Source: Heterohyrax brucei
Taxonomy: Eukaryota; Chordata; Mammalia; Hyracoidea; Procaviidae
NCBI GenBank assembly: GCA_028571685.1
Contig: CM053156.1
Location: 83,765,049 to 83,829,048 of the forward strand
DNA: 64,000 bases
Direction: 5' to 3'
Below are positions 11,025 through 21,615 of the stretch, piece after piece. The position numbers and the translations under genes were made by a program. The notes below the pieces were generated by a model, which saw only the letters and a list, made by a program, of their open reading frames with translations, made no database searches and was not told the DNA's origin. Numbering within the stretch: the stretch's first letter is position 1; each line of letters begins with the position of its first letter.

Positions 11025-11155
11025 TTGAAAGGATTGGCAGTTCAAATCTACCGGGAACTCCTTGAAAATCATCGTCTAGTCTGACTGCTCACTTTTATGA
11101 ACTATCTGTATGGGATCGAGTGGACAACAGCAACTTGAAAGTTTAGATAGGAAGC
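11025..11155 (+). mobile_element. Degraded AfroSINE
   Basis: The blocks 'ggattggcagttcaaatcta' and 'ccgggaactccttgaaaatc' fit the SINE middle. The 3' block is scrambled ('tgtatgggatcgagtggaca'). The head is lost. Confidence 0.6.
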
Positions 11156-11224
11156 CCAGAGGAAGTGAATTTATATTAATGGAGGAGAAACAATTCAGAA
11201 GAAGTTAAACATGGTTGCAAAACT

Positions 11225-11342
11225 TGGAGAATGTAATTTATGTCACTGAATTATACATGTAGAAGTTATTGAACTCGTGTATGTTCTGCTGTGTATATTC
11301 TCAACAAGTAAACTACATCTCAATAATAAAAATAAATTTTAG
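11225..11342 (+). mobile_element. L1-type 3' tail fragment
   Basis: The motif 'cactgaattatacatgtaga' plus 'gtgtatattctcaaca' and an A-rich end recurs at 35365 and 62130. It is the usual end of an L1 3' UTR. Confidence 0.55.
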
Positions 11343-11419
11343 AAAAAGTTACATGATTTATCAGGTTAATCCTATGATCACTCAGAAAAATGTGGAGAAC
11401 AAGATCTTGGAGGTGTACT

Positions 11420-11685
11420 CATTGTAATATTTTGGTGCTAAAGGATTCAGTGAAATTTTGTTTCCTGCTTTTATGACTTGGCTAATAATAATAACAACAA
11501 CAGAAATCTCTTGATATTCTTCATGAATAGAGGCAATTACAAACACTGTGTACTTGTGTTTCCTTATGTTTGGGTAGAAAAATTTCAAGTATAAGACTCA
11601 CAAATGTAGAAATGATACCCTCTACAGCTGCGTTGAATAAGCAAGGAACATCACAGTTTGAAGATAACTTGTTAATGTATTTATT
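11420..11685. repeat. Tandem duplication, unit 1
   Basis: This unit reads gtgctaaaggattcag, then 'aacaacaacagaaatctctt', 'gtttccttatgtttgggta' and 'caaggaacatcacagtttga'. The same order recurs in unit 2, which is split by an RTE insertion (11690-11845 and 14364-14480). Period is about 260 bases. Confidence 0.75.
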
Positions 11686-11689
11686 CTAA

Positions 11690-11845
11690 TAACTTGGTAC
11701 TTAGGATTCAGCATAACTTTCCTTCCTGCCTTTAGCAACAGCAGCAACACTGACAACAACAACAAAATTATCTCTTGGCATATCCATCATCAACAGAACC
11801 AATTAAAAACACCCTGTTATTATGTTTCCTTATGTTTGGGTAAAT
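11690..11845. repeat. Tandem duplication, unit 2, first part
   Basis: It matches unit 1 from 'acttggtacttaggattcag' to 'gtttccttatgtttgggta' and is then interrupted by the RTE. The rest of the unit appears after the RTE. Confidence 0.72.
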
Positions 11846-14353
11846 TTATTATTCAAATTTACACACCAACTACCAGCACCAAAGATGAAGAAACTGAAGA
11901 TTTTTTACCAGCTTCTGCAGTCTGAAAATGATCAACCATGCAAGCAAGATGAACTGGTAATTACTGGTGATTAAAGTGCTAAAGCTGGAAACAAAGAAAA
12001 GGGATCAGCAGTTGGAAAATATTGCTTTGATTATAGAACAACGTGGGGGATCATGTGATAAAATTTTGCAAGGCCTATGACTTATTCATTGCTAATACCT
12101 TTTTCCTATAACATAAAGGGCTATTATACACATAGAGCTTGCCAGATGTGACACATAGGAATCACATCAACTCTATCTGTGGGAAAAAATGGTAGGGAAG
12201 CTCAAATCATCAGTCAGAAGAAGGCCAGCGGCCCACTGCAGAACAGACCATCTGTTGCTCATATGCAAGTTTCTTGTATACACGTATGCAAGTTGCTCAC
12301 GTGCAAAATCAAGTTGCAGATGAAGAAAATTAAAACAAATCCATGAGAGCCAAAGTACGACCTTGAGTATATCCCATTTGAATTTAAAGGCCTATTCAAA
12401 AATAGGTTTGACACATTGAATACTAATGACCAAGGATCAGACAAGTTGTGGGATGATATCTAGGACATCATACAAGAAGAAAGCAAAAGGTCATTAAACA
12501 AAAAGAAAGACCAAAAGTAGTTGTCAGAAGAGACTCTAAAACTTGCTCTTAAAGGTGAAGTAGCTAAAATGAAACGAAGAAATGATGACGTAAAAGAGCT
12601 GAACAGAAGATGTAAAGGGTAGTTCCAGAAGATAAAGCAAAATATTATGACGAAATGTGCAGTCACCTAGAGATAGAAAACCAAAAGGGAAGAACACACT
12701 AGGCATTACTCAAGCTGAGAGAACTAAAGAAAAAAACTCAAGCCTCAAGCTGCAATATTCATGGCTTTCAAGGGCAAAAACTGAGCCATGCAGGAAGTGT
12801 CAAATGCAGGTAGAAAGAATACACAGCCACTGTACCAAAAAGAAGCGGTTGATGTTCAGCCATTTGGGGGGTTATGACATGATCAAAAGTCAGTAATACT
12901 GAAGGAAGAAGTCCAAGTTGCACTGAAGCTGTTGGTTAAAAACATGGCTCCAGAAATTGACAGAATGCCCATTGAAATATTTCAGCAAACCTGTGCAATA
13001 CTGGAGGCAATCACTAGTCTATGTCAAGAAGTTTGAAGAGCTCCATATCTGTGCCCATTCCAAAGAAAGGTGATCCAACAGAATGTAGAAATTATCAAAC
13101 AATATCATTAATATCACAAGCAAGCAAAACTATGTTGCAGATAATTAAAAACATTTGCTGCAGCACATTGACAGGGAACTACCAGAAATGCAAGCCAGAT
13201 TCAGAAGGATACACAGAACAAGGAGTATCATTACTGATGTCAGATGGATCTTTGCTGAAAGTAGAGAATACCAGAAAGATGTTTACTTACATTTTATTAA
13301 CTATGCAAAGGCATTCAACTGTGTGGAGCATAACAAATTATGGACAATATTGTGAAGAGCGAGAATTTTACAACATTTAATTGTGCTCATGCAGAACCTG
13401 TACATAGGTCAAGAAGCAGAACAAGAGAATACTCCATGCTTTAAAATCTGGAAGGATATGCATCAGGGTTGCATCATTTCACCATAATTATTCAATCTGT
13501 CTGTGTGCTGAGCACATAATCCAAGAAATTGGACTATACACAGAAGAATGCGGCCTCAGTATTGGAAGGCTGATTAACAACCTTTGATGTACAGATAATA
13601 TATCACTTGCTGAAACCGAAGGAGGCTTGGAACACTTACTGATAAAGATCAAAGACTATAGCCTTCAGTATGGATTACACCTTAATATGAAGAAAACAAA
13701 AATCTCCACAACTAGACCAATGAGCAATATCCTGATAAATGGAGAAGAAAAATACTGAAGTTGTCAAGGGTTTCCTTTACTTGGATCATCAATCCACATC
13801 CATGGAAACAATGGTCAAGAAAGGAAGTGTCATATTGCATTGGGCAAATCTACTTCAAAAAAACTTAAAGTGTTAAGAAGTAAAAATGGCATACTGAGGA
13901 CAAAGGAGTACCTGACCCATGCCACGGTATTTCCAATTGCCTCATATGCATTTGAAAGATGGTCAACGAATAAGAAGAACTGATGCCTTTGAAGTATGGT
14001 GGTGGCAAAGAATGTTGAGTGTACCATGAACTGTCTAAAGAATGAACAAATCTGCCTTGAAGAAAGTACAGTCAGAATGTTCCTTAGAATCAGTGATAGA
14101 GAGATGTTTCACACTTGAATGTGTTATGAAGAGGAACCATTTCCTGGAGAACTGCATCATGACTGGTGAAGCAGAGAGTCAGTACCAAAACGGAAACCTC
14201 TCGAAGAGAAGCACTGACACACTGGCTTCAAGAATGGGCTCAAGAGACCACTGAATGTAAGGATGACTCAGGGCCAGGCAGTGGTCTGTTCTGTGGTACA
14301 TAGGGCCACTGTGAGTCAGAACCAACTGGAAAGCAGCTAATAGCCACAATGAC
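11846..14353 (+). mobile_element. RTE LINE, 5'-truncated
   Basis: At about 2.5 kb it is the longest RTE copy here. It starts inside the endonuclease-coding region ('caaatttacacaccaactac') and runs through the reverse transcriptase to the 3' tail ('ctgtgagtcagaaccaactg'). RTE LINEs encode one protein with endonuclease and reverse transcriptase, and their machinery is thought to move AfroSINEs. Numerous stops, a small internal duplication near 12255-12300 and a gap near 13035 make it inactive. Confidence 0.9.
12430..14300 (+). pseudogene. RTE reverse-transcriptase ORF, inactivated
   Basis: Recognisable peptide blocks occur in order but shifting frames. PIPKKGDPTECRNY falls in 13021-13380. HIDRELPEMQARFRR and EYQKDVYLHFINYAKAFNC fall in 13155-13355. 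Further on lie the finger/palm blocks and a C-terminal stretch around 13960-14240. The first catalytic aspartate region reads 'NYAKAFNC', where the family has a D. The usual YADD codons near 13590 now read as CTDN, so the active site is destroyed. Confidence 0.85.
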
Positions 14354-14363
14354 AACGCCATGG

Positions 14364-14480
14364 ACATGTGTGGGGAAGAACACTCTTACATATAAGCATC
14401 ACGAACATAGAAACAATATCCTGTCCAGCTGCCTTGAATCCGTTAGGAACCTCACAGTATGAAGATTCCATACTATCAAA
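14364..14480. repeat. Tandem duplication, unit 2, second part
   Basis: The blocks 'catcacgaacatagaaacaa', 'cagctgccttgaatccgtta' and 'ggaacctcacagtatgaag' match the second half of unit 1 (11575-11670). The first bases (atgtgtggggaa) resemble 'atgtttgggtaa' left of the RTE, a plausible diverged target duplication. Confidence 0.7.
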
Positions 14481-15663
14481 AGTGACTCATTACAGTTTAA
14501 AAAGAAAAGAAAGAAAGGAAAAGAATAGTCAAATGTGTCAGTTGAAAAAATCAGACAGCTCTTCCAGAGCCCAAAGTCGAAGATAAAGTTGCCAAGACAT
14601 CTCAGAAGCTTACATTCTTGTCTCAGCTTGAGTGGGACAGGGCAGGTTTTAGATCATGATTAATCACAGCTTAGTTGTGTGGTACTTAAGTGCTTACAAC
14701 TTGCTGGGAAGGCGATAGGAGCCATGCTGGTGTGGGAGGCTGCTGGATCAAGCCTTTTATAACTGTTCTTGGGAATTAGTTAATAATGCATGCAGTAGGC
14801 CACTGATTCAAGGCAGACCTGTTTGATCTCAGGAATTCACTTACAGAAGTTTGGTAAACTGGTTTGAAATGTTCTTCGATAGATTGCATGCTCCCCATGA
14901 ATTTTATCTGATATCTTATTTTGTCCCTGTGCACACAGTGATAAGCACGTATAAATGAGCCTATGTAGGTGTGCTGATTTGGGCCTATCTGTTTGAGTTC
15001 TTCCTTTGTTCTTTTTTTTTTTAAATTTGGCAACATTCTTTCATTTTAACCAGAAATAGATGAAAAACATGCTTTTTGATCGTTCTTGGGATGTGATCTA
15101 CGATAAAAATAACGGCATTTCCTTGTCCCATGTAAATATCGTCTTTTACCAAAATAAAATAAATTTAGATTAAGAAACAAGTTTCTGATTCCAGCAGTTG
15201 ATGATATACGTGAAATCTCTTATGAAATTGATGAAAAGGAAAAGTACTGGAGAAAAGAGATTTGAGAAAGCTGGATAGGAAGTTCTGAGATGATACATTA
15301 GCTCATAGGCAAGAACTTGATATGCCAGGGTGTGAACAGGGAATAGTTAGTTCTGATTAACATGTCAACAAGATGTCACTCATCTATTCCCTAGGTTGCA
15401 ACTGACAGGCTATTTCCTGGAGTTGTACTGGAATTGTTCAAATGAGGAATCAGTGCCAACTAAGGCATTTTAACACATTTCATGTAGGCGGTGTTTTCAG
15501 CAGGTCTCACTGAAAGAACACTGCACTGGGAGGATTTTGTGCACACGAGCAGAGTAGGAGAAAAGGTGGTTGTACACACAGAAGCTGAGATACATCAATA
15601 TAAGAAGAAGGATTATAACTTTGTTAACAGTTTACTTCTTTAAAGTATCCTGAATGCAAAGAG
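14481..15663. other. No gene; unassigned sequence
   Basis: I see no repeat family or coding pattern. An A/G-rich run sits at 14500-14530 and a T-run at 15011-15022. Confidence 0.5.
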
Positions 15664-15936
15664 GCACTGGTTGTTCAGTGGTCAATTTCTCACATTCCAG
15701 GCAGGAGACCTGGGTTCAGTTCCTGCCCAGTGCATCTCATGTGGTGGCTTGTGTGTTACTATAATGTTGAACAGGTTTCAATGGAGCTTCTAAACTAAGA
15801 AGGACCTGAAAGAAAGGCCTGACAACCTATTTCCAAAAAATCAGTCACTGAAAGTTTTAGGGAGGACACTTCTACTCTGACACACAGACAGGGTCACCGT
15901 GAATTGAAATCAACTCAACGGTAGTTTTTTTTCTTT
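15664..15936 (+). mobile_element. SINE with a tRNA-Gly-like head
   Basis: The first 71 bases (15664-15734) fold like tRNA-Gly. 'gcactgg' at 15664-15670 pairs perfectly with 'ccagtgc' at 15727-15733, a 'tggttcagtggt'-like A box is present as 'ttgttcagtggtca', and the B box reads 'gggttcagttcc'. The anticodon position reads TCC, a glycine anticodon. The body then runs through 'gaaaggcctgacaacctatt' to the AfroSINE/RTE-type end 'tgaaatcaactcaacggta' and a T-run. It is a SINE, not a functional tRNA gene: the D and T stems have mismatches and a long tail follows. Confidence 0.85.
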
Positions 15937-16082
15937 CTTTGATGTTTCTGTTCTAAACACTTCAAAGAAATTAACTTTGAAGACAGTAGTGTTGTCAATA
16001 GAAGAAGAACCTAAGTCATAGGAAAGTTAGGGACTTTATCCAAGGAAACAGTAGGACCTAAGTCCTAGAGTAACAGCCACAA

Positions 16083-16262
16083 CTATGATCGGTTGCCATC
16101 AAGCGTGTTGCAACTCATGGTAGCTTCGTCTGTGTCAAGGTAGAAATATGCTCCACAGGGTTGTCAGTGGCTGATTTTTCAGAAGGAGATCACCAGAACT
16201 TTCTTCAGAGGTGCCCCTGGGTGGATTTGAACTGCCAACCTTTTTTGATTAGTAGCCAGCTC
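16083..16262 (-). mobile_element. AfroSINE, long form
   Basis: Antisense copy with 'gagatcaccagaactttctt' in the long-subtype middle. The head ends at 'ttgattagtagcca', so the outermost 5' bases are lost. Confidence 0.83.
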
Positions 16263-16511
16263 CCAGAACACATCAACAAAATTAGGGGAACTCAAGACAA
16301 GGTAAATGTACTCTTTTCCTAATTTTTCATGCAAGCAATCATGAAATTTTATGTTTATTCCAAAGTTGTTGAGATGTGTATGTAAGAAGGTTTGATGATT
16401 CAGCTCATGTTTGTCAGACTCCTGGGGCTGAGAGCAAAGGAGGAAGCCTGGAAGTGTACGAGTGAGGATACCTGGAAGATACCCAACACAATTCTCTTGT
16501 TTTTACTTGCT

Positions 16512-16650
16512 TTTCTTAAGTGCTTTGTCTGCTAATTCAAAGGATGGCAGTTCAAATCCTCCCGGTATTCCTTGGAAACTCTATGGGACAGTTCTGCTCT
16601 AGCCTGTAGGGTTGCTATGAGTCTCAATTAACTCAGTGGCAATGGTTTCT
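16512..16650 (+). mobile_element. AfroSINE copy, head truncated
   Basis: Sense copy beginning near 'cttaagtgctttgtctgct' and ending 'aactcagtggcaatggttt'. The first ~20 head bases are not recognisable. Confidence 0.83.
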
Positions 16651-16676
16651 TTATCATTTTGGGTGATTAGTAGAGT

Positions 16677-17148
16677 TGTTATTGTTGTTGGATGCCATCA
16701 AATCAGTTCCAACTTGCAGTAACCCTGTGTATAACAGATCTAAGCATTGCCTAGTCAGGGGCGATCCTCACCTTGATGCTGTTGGAATAACTTGTTGCAG
16801 TCCCTGCATCAATCCGTCTCACTGAGCCTTGTCTTCTTTCACACTGACCATGTCTTTTACCAAGCATGTTGTTCTTCTTCAGGGATTAGGTAGACCGAAT
16901 CAGTATGGTGAAAGGATACAACCTTGAAGCCCACCTTTCCTGATTTTAAAACACACGGCACTCTCTTGTTCCATTTGAACCACTGCCTCTTGCTCTGCGT
17001 ACAGGTTCTGTGAGCACAATTAAATGTTCTGGAATTCCCATTTTTCCCAATTTTATCCACAATTTGTTATGATCCACAAAGTTGAGTGACTTTTGCATAG
17101 TCAATGAAATACCGGTAAACATCTTTCTGATACTCTCCTTAGCAGATC
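16677..17148 (-). mobile_element. Internally deleted RTE
   Basis: The antisense 3' end (16677 to about 16885, ending in 'ccaagcatgttgttcttctt') is joined directly to a reverse-transcriptase segment (about 16890-17148, containing 'gaatcagtatggtgaaagga' and 'ttgttatgatccacaaagtt'). About 0.6-0.7 kb of the normal RTE between these is missing. Confidence 0.8.
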
Positions 17149-17373
17149 AAGCTAATAAAAATATACTGACACCGCTTAGTTGAGATTTTCTTCTGTCATA
17201 AAGAAGACTGCGAGATAAATGAAAAGGAAGGAACTTTCTCCACATATTTCCCAGTGGTGTTCACTCTACACCTGTGCAACCTCTAAAGCATGTTACCATC
17301 ACAGTGCATAAGCCTCCTACACTTTGGAATATGAAACAAAGCCTTTCATAAATAGCAAAACCACAAATCCCAC

Positions 17374-17898
17374 TATTTTAGTCAGCTAGTGCTGCTCTAA
17401 CAGAAATACCAAGAGTGGATGGCTTTAACAAAGAAAAGTTTACTCTGATACAGTCCTCTAGGCTGTAAGTCCAAATCCAGGATGTACACTCCAGGCGAAG
17501 GCTTTACCTCTGTCAGATCAGGAGGAAAGTCCTTGTGTTGCATCAGTCTTTGGTTGGGGAGCATCTTGTTATTGGAGGCTCAGGTCTGAAGGACGAACTC
17601 TTCGCCCCATACTGCTTTCTTGGTGGTAAGAGGTTCCCTACTCTTTACTTGCTGCCTTTTCCTTTCATCTCTTGTAGGATAACAGAATAAAGGGTGGTAC
17701 AAACCACAGTCCAGGGAAACTCCCTTTACATTGGAGCAGGGAGGTGACTGTACAAAGGGATTTACAGTCCCACCCGAGTCCTCTAACATACAGCATAGGA
17801 AAATCACACAATGGAGGACAATCATAAACTGTTGGGAATCATGGCCCAGCCAAATGCTTGTATATATTTTGGAGGGACACAGTATAATCATATAAACA
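17374..17898 (-). mobile_element. MaLR-like solo LTR, antisense
   Basis: It opens with 'ttttagtcagctagtgctgc' and has 'cagaaataccaagagtggat', 'aatcatggcccagccaa' and 'ggagggacacagta' in the order shared by six other copies here. MaLR LTRs are relics of non-infectious ERVL-related retrotransposons. No internal coding region is attached. Confidence 0.8.
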
Positions 17899-18840
17899 TA
17901 TTATTTGTTGGGAACAATATGCCATTCTATATTTGAAAAATTACAAAGACATAAAGAAGAAGAAGAAGAATTAAGAAACAGAAATTTCTGAACAATATAC
18001 TCCATGGAATTAAAATATAATTTTTTTACCTATAGGCACAGAATGTGGCTTCTTCTCATTCATGGACCATTTATAAATGTTGTCCAGAAGTTAGGCTCAA
18101 AACCAATTTAGAAATCCCAAAGAATGGGAATAAATTTTACCACAGCCACGAAGCACAATGCATCTAGAAACATATAACAAATAAATTGATTTTTTAAAGT
18201 TTTTTTTATTTAAAAGAAAATATTTCCTACTAAGTAACTCTTAGGGCCTAGAGAAAACCAAAATTAAGACTGATAAAGAACTAGAACAGAAAGATACAGA
18301 CAGCTGTCAGTATAAGAGAGGTGGTCTGACCCCTAAAATTTGCTCCAAAGTAAAGGAGAATCTTAAATGTTTTCTTTACCAAAAACCAGAAGGATTGAAA
18401 ATAGAAACATAGTTTATTCAATGAAAAAAAATAAGGAAATGAACTCAAAATAAGAGCTTAGAAAACCAGAATAATGCAATTCGTAAATGTAAAAGCATAC
18501 ATTAATATATTGAAAAAGAGAAAAAGTAGAATTGATAAGCATATAAAATCATTGAAAGGAAGAAAATGGAATTAATAGATATAAAAGCATACATTTTATG
18601 TATTGGAAAATGGAAGAAGTAAAAGTGATAAATACATAAAAATAATTGTTTCTCTGAATAAAAAGCTAAAAATAGATAAACCACCTTGTTAATAAAGAAG
18701 AATACATTAATATAGAACCTTAGGGATATGAAAAATGGAACTTATTAAAATAACTTTAAAAGAATATTTTCTTAAATCTATGCTAATAAATTTGAGAAAG
18801 CGAATAGACCATTTTCTATAAATATGAGAATACTATACTG
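17899..18840. other. AT-rich stretch with a short tandem array
   Basis: An A-rich, gene-free region. Within it 18491-18554 and 18583-18648 are diverged copies of one ~65-base unit ('aaaagcatacatt' at each start, 'ataaaat' or 'ataaaaa' near each end). It may be part of the old L1 downstream, but I cannot show that. Confidence 0.5.
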
Positions 18841-19425
18841 CAGATTGACTTCACAAAAAGTAGGCTACTTAAATAGACACAAGAGCAAGAAAGAAATTGA
18901 GAAAGTTGTCAAAGATCCACTTCTCAATAAAGTTCTAGACAATTTCATGCATGAGTTCATCCAAACCTTTGAGAAATAGATAATTCAGGAGCTTTCCAAA
19001 TTGTCCTAAGGCATAAAGTGAGAATTAATGCTTCCTAGTCCTTTTTACAAAACAACTATAGCACAAATACCTAAGCTCAACAAGGGTAACACTGGATATG
19101 GAGCCTGGAAACCAAACCATGAATATAGAATACACACACAGACACACAAATCACTAAATATCAGCAAACAGAATCTATAAAATAATACACTGAACGGAGT
19201 GGAATTTTATCCAGATATCCAAAAAGAGTCCAATATTATAAAAGTATCATTTGAATTCAGCACATGAATGGGCAGCAAAGTAATAAAATGATAAGATTAT
19301 ATCAACGAATGCTAAAACCTTATGGATGGACTTAAATCAATCCTGTATTTTCTTAATATACAAATATATTCTATATTATTTATTGTAAAGTCCATATAAT
19401 TGCTCAAGTTTTAACTTGATAGAAA
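18840..19425 (+). mobile_element. Ancient L1 ORF2 relic
   Basis: The blocks 'tcagcaaacagaatctataa', 'ggaattttatccagatat' and 'tttgaattcagcacatgaat' follow the order of the L1 reverse-transcriptase coding DNA (LANRIQ.., GFIPG.., the NIRKSI region). Stops are frequent and divergence is very high. Confidence 0.55.
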
Positions 19426-19757
19426 TAAATAAATCACCAAATGAATGAATCATGATGATTTACTTCTATGTCATGAGCTTTTGATCTTGACAAAACAGAG
19501 TCGCTCTCCTTGGGATGGTAAACAGTAGTCTGAATAGAAGAAAATGTGGACCTCAAAACTGGGCAAAAGCGTTTGTAAATAAGGTTCAGCTAAGCATTAG
19601 CTAGATCATCTTGACCAAGTGTACAACCTTTCTAAGATTCAGGGTTTATTGATATTTTTTCCCCCTGCAGTGAAGTGAAGCCAGGAAAACACATCTGGCG
19701 ATGTCCTTTTCAGGGATACAAGTAACAAATGCAGAATACTTGGTGCATAGTAGGTGC

Positions 19758-20311
19758 TCATCTTAGCCCTCTGGTACTGCTCTGACAGAAATATCACAAG
19801 TAGACGGCTTTAACAAAGAAAAGTTTCTTCTTACAGTCCAGGAGGCTGGAAATCCCAATGCCAGAGCTGGCTCCAGGGAACACAATCCCTCCATTGGCTC
19901 TAAAGGAAGATCCTTGGATTGTATCAGTCTTCCTTTGGCCTGAGAGCATCTTGGCTCAGGACCCTCGGGTTGGAAAGACAGCTCGGCTCCCAGTGCTGTT
20001 TGCTTGATGGTATAAGATCCCCAACTCTCTGCTCGCTTCCTTTTCCTTTCATACCTTGCAGGATAAAAGGTGGTGTAACCCACACTTTAAGGAAACCCCT
20101 TTTACACTGCAGCAGGGAGGTGACCTTAGGTGGGGTGTTACAGTCCCACCTGAATCCTCTTCAACATAATCCAATCTGTTAAACACAGGCAGAGATCAGA
20201 ATTTACAGCCTAGGAAAGTCACAAATGGAGGACAGTCACACAAAACTGGGAATCATGGTCCAGCCAAACTGCTATGCACAGTTTTGGGGGGACATAATTC
20301 AATCTGTCGTG
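19758..20311 (-). mobile_element. MaLR-like solo LTR, antisense
   Basis: It runs from 'tcttagccctctggtactgc' to 'gacataattcaatctgtcg'. It has the 'aagtagacggctttaacaa', 'tgggaatcatggtccagcca' and 'tttggggggacataa' blocks, and about 50 extra bases in the middle compared with the copy at 26385. Confidence 0.8.
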
Positions 20312-20689
20312 ATGTTCAATAATTTCTCTTTTCTGTGCCATCATTGCTAGCGATGGTATTAATAACATGTACAATTTGCGTTTGAATCTGAGTTGATACA
20401 GAAGTATTTTCTTAGAAGATAACCTACCTCCTCTGGCCCAAACCAATGGAAACTATATTAGGGCAACAACAACAGTAATAGTAATAATATATTTTTTAAA
20501 AAGTTCATCATTAAAACATAATTCAGCTTATTTGAAAAAAAAAGAAAACTGTACAGTACAGAATTAGTGTTTTATAATTGTCCCTTGTAGGTATCATCAC
20601 GTTTGGACATATGAAGACTGCTAATTAAGTTCATGAACTCACCCTAGAAAAAGTGCTACAGACCTCATTGTTGATTATCACTACAGTCA

Positions 20690-20990
20690 CCCCTAAAGTA
20701 CTCCGCTTGGGAAGCTATGCACCAACACCAGTGCAGAGTCTACCCTTCAAAGCAGTTTTGGAACTCTTCTCTGGACTGGCCATCAGAGCTGTCATCACAC
20801 ATCCTTGATGTCCTGAATGTCTTCAAAATGTCCTCCTTTCAATATTTCCTTTATCTTTGGGTAAAGAAAAAAGTCATTGAGACCAGATCAGGTAGGTAGG
20901 AAGGGTGTTCCAATGCCATTTTTTATTTACTGGCTAAAAATTCCCTCACAGACAACTGTACAACTGAGTTCAGAAACTTGCCACTGTGCT
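20690..20990 (-). pseudogene. Mariner transposase C-terminal fragment, inactivated
   Basis: The minus strand reads LSVREFLASK, then a stop, then ALEHPSYLPDLVSMTFFF, then GGHFEDIQDIKD and QNCFEG. This is the mariner catalytic third-aspartate region (usual form YSPDLAPCDFFLF, here with the key D changed) followed by the family C-terminus, CIASQAEYFRGD. Several stops and a frameshift show it is dead. Mariner transposases cut and paste DNA between terminal inverted repeats at TA sites. Confidence 0.82.
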
Positions 20991-20996
20991 ACCATG

Positions 20997-21071
20997 CAAA
21001 ATTGCTTTGAAGGATGGACTAGGTACTGGCATTAGTGCATAGCTTGCCAAGGGGAGTACTTCAAAGGGGAC
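20997..21071 (+). pseudogene. Duplicate mariner C-terminus in the inverted arm
   Basis: The plus strand reads QNCFEGWTRYWH, one stop, then CIACQGEYFKGD. This is the same C-terminal 25 codons as on the minus strand at about 20760-20685, now in inverse orientation. It proves the two arms are copies of the coding end and not just short terminal repeats. Confidence 0.8.
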
Positions 21072-21425
21072 CACAGTGGTGTTCAGCAATGAGGTATATA
21101 CCACATGGAACAATTAAGTTCATGGACTTGTCAGACCTCGTATAATCCATCTGGGTTTGGGTTTATACAGAACTTTAAAGCCATCAGTGGAAGACTGTTT
21201 AACCTAAAAACATAGTGTCACATGTAATTTTACAGTTCCCATCCTTACAACACTGGCTTTGGCAATGTGTTTTACCTGTTAAAAAGTCATTACTATGTAT
21301 TACAGTCTATCAATACTTGTAAACCCATGTCAGCAATCAAATAAGAAAACTGGGAGGAGAGATTGCTTTTATATCAATGAAATCCCTTCTCACTACACTG
21401 TTCACAATTAAAATCAGTTAGAAGT

Positions 21426-21615
21426 AAACCCAACCCATTGCTGTCTCCTGCTAGTGACCCTAGAGGATAGAGTAGAGCTGCGAGATGGTGTTTCTAAGGC
21501 TGTAAACCTCTGCTGATGCAAACTGCCACTTCGTTCTCTCTTGGAACAGTTGATGGTTTCGAACTGCTGACTTCCTAGTTAGCAGCTGAGCGCTTTAATT
21601 GCTATTCTGCCATGG
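21426..21615 (-). mobile_element. AfroSINE, long form
   Basis: Antisense copy with 'ctaaggctgtaaacctctgc' and 'gttagcagctgagcgcttta'. It preserves the longest version of the internal segment. Confidence 0.9.

Larger units (their letters stand above)
20600..21150. mobile_element. Fold-back mariner DNA transposon
   Basis: Two inverted arms of about 155 bases (20600-20763 and 20994-21150) each hold the transposase C-terminus and terminal region. Between them lies about 230 bases of transposase coding DNA on the minus strand. Each arm contains the self-complementary core aagttcatgaactt or a one-base variant. It is therefore a mariner whose N-terminal half was replaced by an inverted copy of its own 3' end. 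Confidence 0.8.

Noticed and set aside
15664..15734. Functional tRNA-Gly gene
   Set aside because: Mismatches in the D and T stems and continuation into a SINE body and tail show it is a SINE head.
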